Source of the DNA: JAFASC01 sp036265935
GTDB taxonomy: Bacteria; Pseudomonadota; Alphaproteobacteria; Rhizobiales; Beijerinckiaceae
Length of the DNA stretch: 64,000 nt
Direction: 5' to 3'
Assembly (NCBI GenBank): GCA_036265935.1
Contig: DATAOB010000017.1
Location: 1-64,000 of the forward strand
Part shown: in pieces, positions 60,585 to 64,000 of the stretch
Position numbering within the stretch: the first letter of the stretch is position 1
Layout: every line of letters begins with the position of its first letter
Position numbers and translations under genes: made by a program
The notes under the pieces: generated by a model
The model's input: the letters and a program-made list of their open reading frames with translations, nothing else
What the model was told of the DNA's origin: nothing
Databases searched by the model: none

Positions 60585-62084
60585 GTGTTGGCAGACCCAA
60601 TTGCAAACGGCTCGCTCAGGGAAGCCCTGACCTTCGACGACGTCCTGCTGACCCCCGGCCATTCCGAGGTCATGCCGAGCGCAGTCGACATCAGGACGCG
60701 GCTCACCCGCTCCATCTCGCTCAACATCCCGATCATCTCCTCGGCCATGGACACGGTCACCGAGGCGCGCCTCGCGATCGCCATGGCGCAGGCCGGCGGC
60801 ATCGGCGTCATCCACCGCAATCTCGAACCGGAGCAACAGGCCAACGAGGTCCGCAAGGTGAAGCGCTACGAGAGCGGCATGGTGGTCGATCCGATCACCA
60901 TCTTTCCCGACGAGACGCTCGCCGACGCCCTGGCGCTCATGCGCCGGCATGGCATTTCCGGCATTCCGGTCGTCGCACGCGGCGACAACGCGCGGCCGGG
61001 AAAGCTCTGCGGCATTCTGACCAATCGCGACGTGCGCTTCGCCGCCGATCCGCAAGTGCCGGTCTCGGAACTGATGACGCGCAAGCTCGTCACCGTGCGC
61101 GAAGGCGGTGTGACGCAGGACGAGGCGCGCCGGCTTTTGCATCAACATCGCATCGAAAAGCTGCTCGTCGTCGACGAGGACGAGCGCTGCGTCGGCCTCG
61201 TGACCGTCAAGGATATGGAGAAGGCGACGCTCTATCCCGATGCCTGCAAGGATGCTGAGGGCCGCCTGCGCGTCGCCGCTGCTTCCACTGTCGGCGACAA
61301 GGGTTACGAGCGCGCGCTCATGCTGATGGATGCCGGCGTCGACTGCATCATCGTCGATACCGCGCACGGCCATTCGCAATCGGTGCTCGATCAGGTCGGG
61401 CGCATCAAGCGCGTCTCCAACAAGGTCGCGATCGTCGCCGGCAACGTCGCGACGGCGGACGGGGCCAAGGCGCTGATCGGCGCCGGCGCCGACGCGATCA
61501 AGATCGGCATCGGGCCGGGCTCCATCTGCACGACACGCGTCGTCGCCGGGGTCGGCGTGCCGCAGCTGACCGCGATCCTCGATGCGGCGGAGGTCGCGCA
61601 GCGCAATGACGTGCCGGTGATCGGGGATGGTGGCATCAAATATTCCGGCGATATGGCGAAAGCGATCGCGGCCGGCGCCGAATGCGTGATGATCGGCTCC
61701 TTGCTCGCCGGTACCGACGAGAGCCCGGGCGAGGTTTATCTCTATCAGGGCCGCTCGTTCAAATCCTATCGCGGCATGGGTTCGGTTGGCGCGATGGCGC
61801 GGGGTTCTGCGGATCGCTACTTTCAGCAGGATATCAAGGATTCACTGAAGCTTGTGCCAGAAGGAATCGAAGGGCAGGTGCCGTATCGCGGTCCGGTCGG
61901 TCCGATTCTGCATCAGCTCGCCGGGGGTTTGCGTGCCGCGATGGGTTACGTCGGCGCCGAAAATATCGCGGAATTCCAGAAGCGCGCGCGCTTCGTGCGT
62001 ATTTCCGGTGCGGGCTTGCGCGAGAGCCATGTTCACGATGTGACGATCACGCGCGAGAGTCCGAATTATCCGACGGGCGTGTGA
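60585..62084 (+). CDS. guaB: Inosine-5'-monophosphate dehydrogenase
   Basis: Oxidises IMP to XMP, committing step to GTP. The 499-residue TIM-barrel protein contains two CBS domains in its middle (about 95-215), the catalytic Cys loop GIGPGSICTTRVVAGVG, the NAD-contacting GDGGIKYSGDMAKAIAAGA and the flap YRGMGSVGAMARGSADRYF. GTG at 60585 is preceded by AGGAGAGA. It is followed 20 bases later by a GNAT gene on the same strand. Confidence 0.97.
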   Translation: MLADPIANGSLREALTFDDVLLTPGHSEVMPSAVDIRTRLTRSISLNIPIISSAMDTVTEARLAIAMAQAGGIGVIHRNLEPEQQANEVRKVKRYESGMVVDPITIFPDETLADALALMRRHGISGIPVVARGDNARPGKLCGILTNRDVRFAADPQVPVSELMTRKLVTVREGGVTQDEARRLLHQHRIEKLLVVDEDERCVGLVTVKDMEKATLYPDACKDAEGRLRVAAASTVGDKGYERALMLMDAGVDCIIVDTAHGHSQSVLDQVGRIKRVSNKVAIVAGNVATADGAKALIGAGADAIKIGIGPGSICTTRVVAGVGVPQLTAILDAAEVAQRNDVPVIGDGGIKYSGDMAKAIAAGAECVMIGSLLAGTDESPGEVYLYQGRSFKSYRGMGSVGAMARGSADRYFQQDIKDSLKLVPEGIEGQVPYRGPVGPILHQLAGGLRAAMGYVGAENIAEFQKRARFVRISGAGLRESHVHDVTITRESPNYPTGV

Positions 62085-62104
62085 GTTACGCGTGATTTTT
62101 GCCG

Positions 62105-62614
62105 ATGAAAGCTTCCCTCCGTTCGTTTCTTCCCGCCGACTTGCCGCGGCTGGCTGCGATTTTTCGTGCCAGCATCGAAGAGCTGACGGCCGACGATTAC
62201 AACGAATCGCAGCAGGCGGCCTGGGCGGCCTTCGCCGATGAGGATTCCTTCGGCGAGAAGCTTGCCCACGATCTGACGCTGGTGGCGCTTCTGCAGGGCG
62301 AGGTGGCGGGCTTTGCCTCCTTGCGCGCCCCGGATCATCTCGACATGCTCTACGTCGATCCGCAGGTGGTCGGGCGGGGCGTCGCGAGCACGCTTTGCGA
62401 GGCACTGGAAAAGCTTGCCGGCGCGCGCGGCGCGACGAAGCTCAGCGTCGACGCAAGCGACACCGCGCGCGGCTTTTTCGAAAAGCGCGGATACCAAGCA
62501 CTGCACCGCCAGACGATCGACTGCTTCGGCGAGTGGCTCGGCAACACCGCCATGGAAAAGCGGCTTGCGGCGAATGATACGGATCGCGCGCCGCCGACAC
62601 GAGCGGTACACTGA
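62105..62614 (+). CDS. GNAT-family N-acetyltransferase
   Basis: A 169-residue acetyltransferase. LRSFLPADLPRLAAIFRASIEELTADDY at the start, DLTLVALLQGEVAGFASLR, LDMLYVDPQVVGRGVASTLCEAL (acetyl-CoA loop) and VDASDTARGFFEKRGYQ are the family pattern of YafP/YitI-like enzymes. Substrate unknown. The ATG at 62105 is used; a TTG two codons earlier is open. Its stop overlaps the cimA start by one base, so translation is probably coupled. Confidence 0.88.
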   Translation: MKASLRSFLPADLPRLAAIFRASIEELTADDYNESQQAAWAAFADEDSFGEKLAHDLTLVALLQGEVAGFASLRAPDHLDMLYVDPQVVGRGVASTLCEALEKLAGARGATKLSVDASDTARGFFEKRGYQALHRQTIDCFGEWLGNTAMEKRLAANDTDRAPPTRAVH

Positions 62615-64000
62615 TGTCGCGCGAGCGCCTTTATCTCTTCGATACGACGCTACGCGATGGCGCGCAGACGACCGGCGTCGACTTCTCGCTCGACGACAAG
62701 CGTCACATCGCTAGACTGCTCGATGATCTCGGCATCGATTACATCGAAGGCGGTTATCCCGGCGCCAATCCGCTCGACACCAAATTCTTCGAGCAACGCC
62801 CGCCGGTAAAGGCGCGCTTTGCCGCCTTCGGCATGACCAAACGCGAGGGCCGCTCTGCCGCGAACGATCCCGGAATCGCCGCGCTGCTCGATACCGATGC
62901 GGACGTGATCACGTTGGTCGCGAAAGCATGGGACTATCATGTGCGCGTGGCGCTCGGCATTTCGCTTGACGAGAATCTCGACGGCATCACGCAATCGATC
63001 GCCGCGGCGCGCGATAAGGGCCGCGAGGCCATCCTCGATTGCGAGCATTTCTTCGACGGCTACAAGGCCAATCGCGATTACGCGCTGAAATGCGCCAAGA
63101 CCGCGCTCGATGCCGGCGCCCGCTGGGTTGTTCTTTGCGACACAAATGGCGGCACGCTGCCGCATGAGGTCGAGACGATCGTCGCGGATGTTGCGCAACA
63201 CATTCCAAGCGATCGGCTCGGAATACACACGCATAACGACACGGAAAATGCCGTGGCGAACACGCTTGCAGCGATCCGCGCCGGCGCGCGGCACGTGCAG
63301 GGCACGTTGAACGGGCTTGGCGAGCGCTGCGGCAATGCCAATCTCGTCTCATTGATCCCGACGCTGCTGTTGAAACCTGACTACGCCGAACGTTTCGAGA
63401 TCGGCGTCACGCCGGACAAGCTGGCGATGCTGGCGAAAGTCAGTCACACGCTCGACGAACTTTTGAACCGCGCGCCGGATCGCCATGCGCCTTATGTCGG
63501 TGCCAGCGCTTTTGCGACCAAAGCCGGAATTCACGCCTCCGCGGTCATGAAGGATCCGCGCACCTATGAGCATGTGCCGCCGGAAGCGATCGGCAATCGG
63601 CGGCAAGTGCTTGTCTCCGATCAGGCCGGCAAATCCAACGTGCTTGCCGAATTGGAGCGCCTCGGCATCAGCTTGGATAAAGCCGATCCGCGCATTTCGC
63701 GCCTGCTCGAGGAGGTCAAGGAACGCGAGGCGCTGGGTTACGCTTATGAGGGCGCCGACGCGTCGTTTCTTTTGCTGGCGCGCCGCGTGCTCGGCCAGGT
63801 GCCGCATTATTTCGATGTCGAGCGCTTCAGCGTCAATGTCGAGCGTCGCTACAATGCGGTCGGCGAGCTCGTCTCCGTCTCGGAAGCCATCGTGAAGGTG
63901 AAGATCGATGGCGAGGTGCTGATTTCCGCTGCCGAAGGCAATGGCCCCGTCAACGCGCTCGACCTCGCGCTGCGCAAGGACCTCGGCAAATTTCAAAAAC
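62614..64000 (+). CDS. cimA: Citramalate synthase (partial at window end)
   Basis: Condenses pyruvate and acetyl-CoA to (R)-citramalate, a threonine-independent entry to isoleucine. 462 codons are present; the gene runs off the window. DTTLRDGAQTTGVDFSLDDK, EGGYPGANPLD, LCDTNGGTLPHEVE, IHTHNDTENAVANTL and QGTLNGLGERCGNANL are the HMGL-family CimA signatures; the allosteric C-terminal part (about 415 onward, FDVERFSVNVERRYN) begins before the edge. The ATG overlaps the GNAT stop (TGATG). Family members of this length act on pyruvate (CimA) rather than 2-oxoisovalerate (LeuA). Confidence 0.95.
   Translation, partial: MSRERLYLFDTTLRDGAQTTGVDFSLDDKRHIARLLDDLGIDYIEGGYPGANPLDTKFFEQRPPVKARFAAFGMTKREGRSAANDPGIAALLDTDADVITLVAKAWDYHVRVALGISLDENLDGITQSIAAARDKGREAILDCEHFFDGYKANRDYALKCAKTALDAGARWVVLCDTNGGTLPHEVETIVADVAQHIPSDRLGIHTHNDTENAVANTLAAIRAGARHVQGTLNGLGERCGNANLVSLIPTLLLKPDYAERFEIGVTPDKLAMLAKVSHTLDELLNRAPDRHAPYVGASAFATKAGIHASAVMKDPRTYEHVPPEAIGNRRQVLVSDQAGKSNVLAELERLGISLDKADPRISRLLEEVKEREALGYAYEGADASFLLLARRVLGQVPHYFDVERFSVNVERRYNAVGELVSVSEAIVKVKIDGEVLISAAEGNGPVNALDLALRKDLGKFQK

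Noticed and set aside
1..64000. tRNA, rRNA, CRISPR arrays, insertion sequences or prophage
   Set aside because: No cloverleaf-like sequences, regularly spaced repeats, transposase motifs or integrase/structural phage genes were seen. The repeats found are short palindromic elements, not CRISPR.

Overview
The window is a gene-dense, GC-rich stretch of an alphaproteobacterial chromosome. It most resembles the order Hyphomicrobiales (Rhizobiales), near the Bradyrhizobium/Rhodopseudomonas/Xanthobacteraceae/Beijerinckiaceae side. The evidence is a Brucella/rhizobia-type FtcR flagellar regulator, a CYP199A-like P450 of the Rhodopseudomonas/Bradyrhizobium kind, the xseA-DUF2093-lpxK-waaA-DUF4170-cysQ neighbourhood, small conserved alphaproteobacterial proteins (DUF6101, DUF4170, DUF2093) and intergenic palindromic repeats of the type common in that order. 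The species cannot be named from sequence reading alone. I saw no tRNA, rRNA, CRISPR array or insertion sequence, and no gene-free stretch longer than 300 bases.

Layout. 1-3.1 kb: a glycolysis/Calvin-type run (pgk, class I fba, an alpha/beta hydrolase). 3.2-3.9 kb: ftcR with a perfect CtrA-type box upstream. 3.9-10.1 kb, minus strand: a LIV-type ABC importer (livH, a fused livM-livG, livF, livK) behind a CYP199A-like P450, suggesting uptake and oxidation of small aromatic acids. 10.2-16.3 kb: xseA, a phosphoesterase, DUF2093, then the lipid A/Kdo operon (cysQ-like, DUF4170, waaA, lpxK); lpxK carries an in-frame palindromic element. 16.5-26.8 kb: core genes (ubiA, rsmE, gshA, ispH, thrB, rnhA, peroxiredoxin) mixed with small secreted proteins, an orphan Flp pilin and an EamA transporter. 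26.8-32.9 kb: DsbD-like protein, yqgE, NTF2-like protein, a self-regulated TetR pair, an orphan aapP, a TSUP exporter and a sulfonate-type binding protein. 33-36.4 kb: a signalling patch (lone receiver, small protein, triple-PAS hybrid kinase). 36.5-45.7 kb: an envelope coiled-coil protein, a zinc metallopeptidase, maeB, YciI, rhodanese, a degenerate multicopper-oxidase protein, a DUF2283 pair, rlmE and ppx/gppA.

45.8-54.8 kb: glpK and glpD, on the same strand, are separated by about 5.5 kb of accessory and decaying DNA. It holds an Old Yellow Enzyme pseudogene with an intact divergent TetR and two operator-like sites, a methyltransferase, a duplicated GDCCVxC cysteine-rich gene, a broken PemK-type toxin-antitoxin module between the two duplicates, and a collapsed hydrolase-cyclase gene. 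54.9-64 kb: a second hybrid kinase, nnr, an MFS exporter, an orphan RelB/DinJ antitoxin, guaB, a GNAT acetyltransferase and cimA, which runs off the end.

The points most worth a second look are the palindromic element translated inside lpxK, the multicopper-oxidase-like protein that keeps only part of its copper ligands, the decayed region between glpD and glpK with the GDCCVxC duplication, the small DUF2283-partner frame with no ordinary start codon, and the CtrA box before ftcR. No single wholly new multi-gene defence or metabolic system could be demonstrated.
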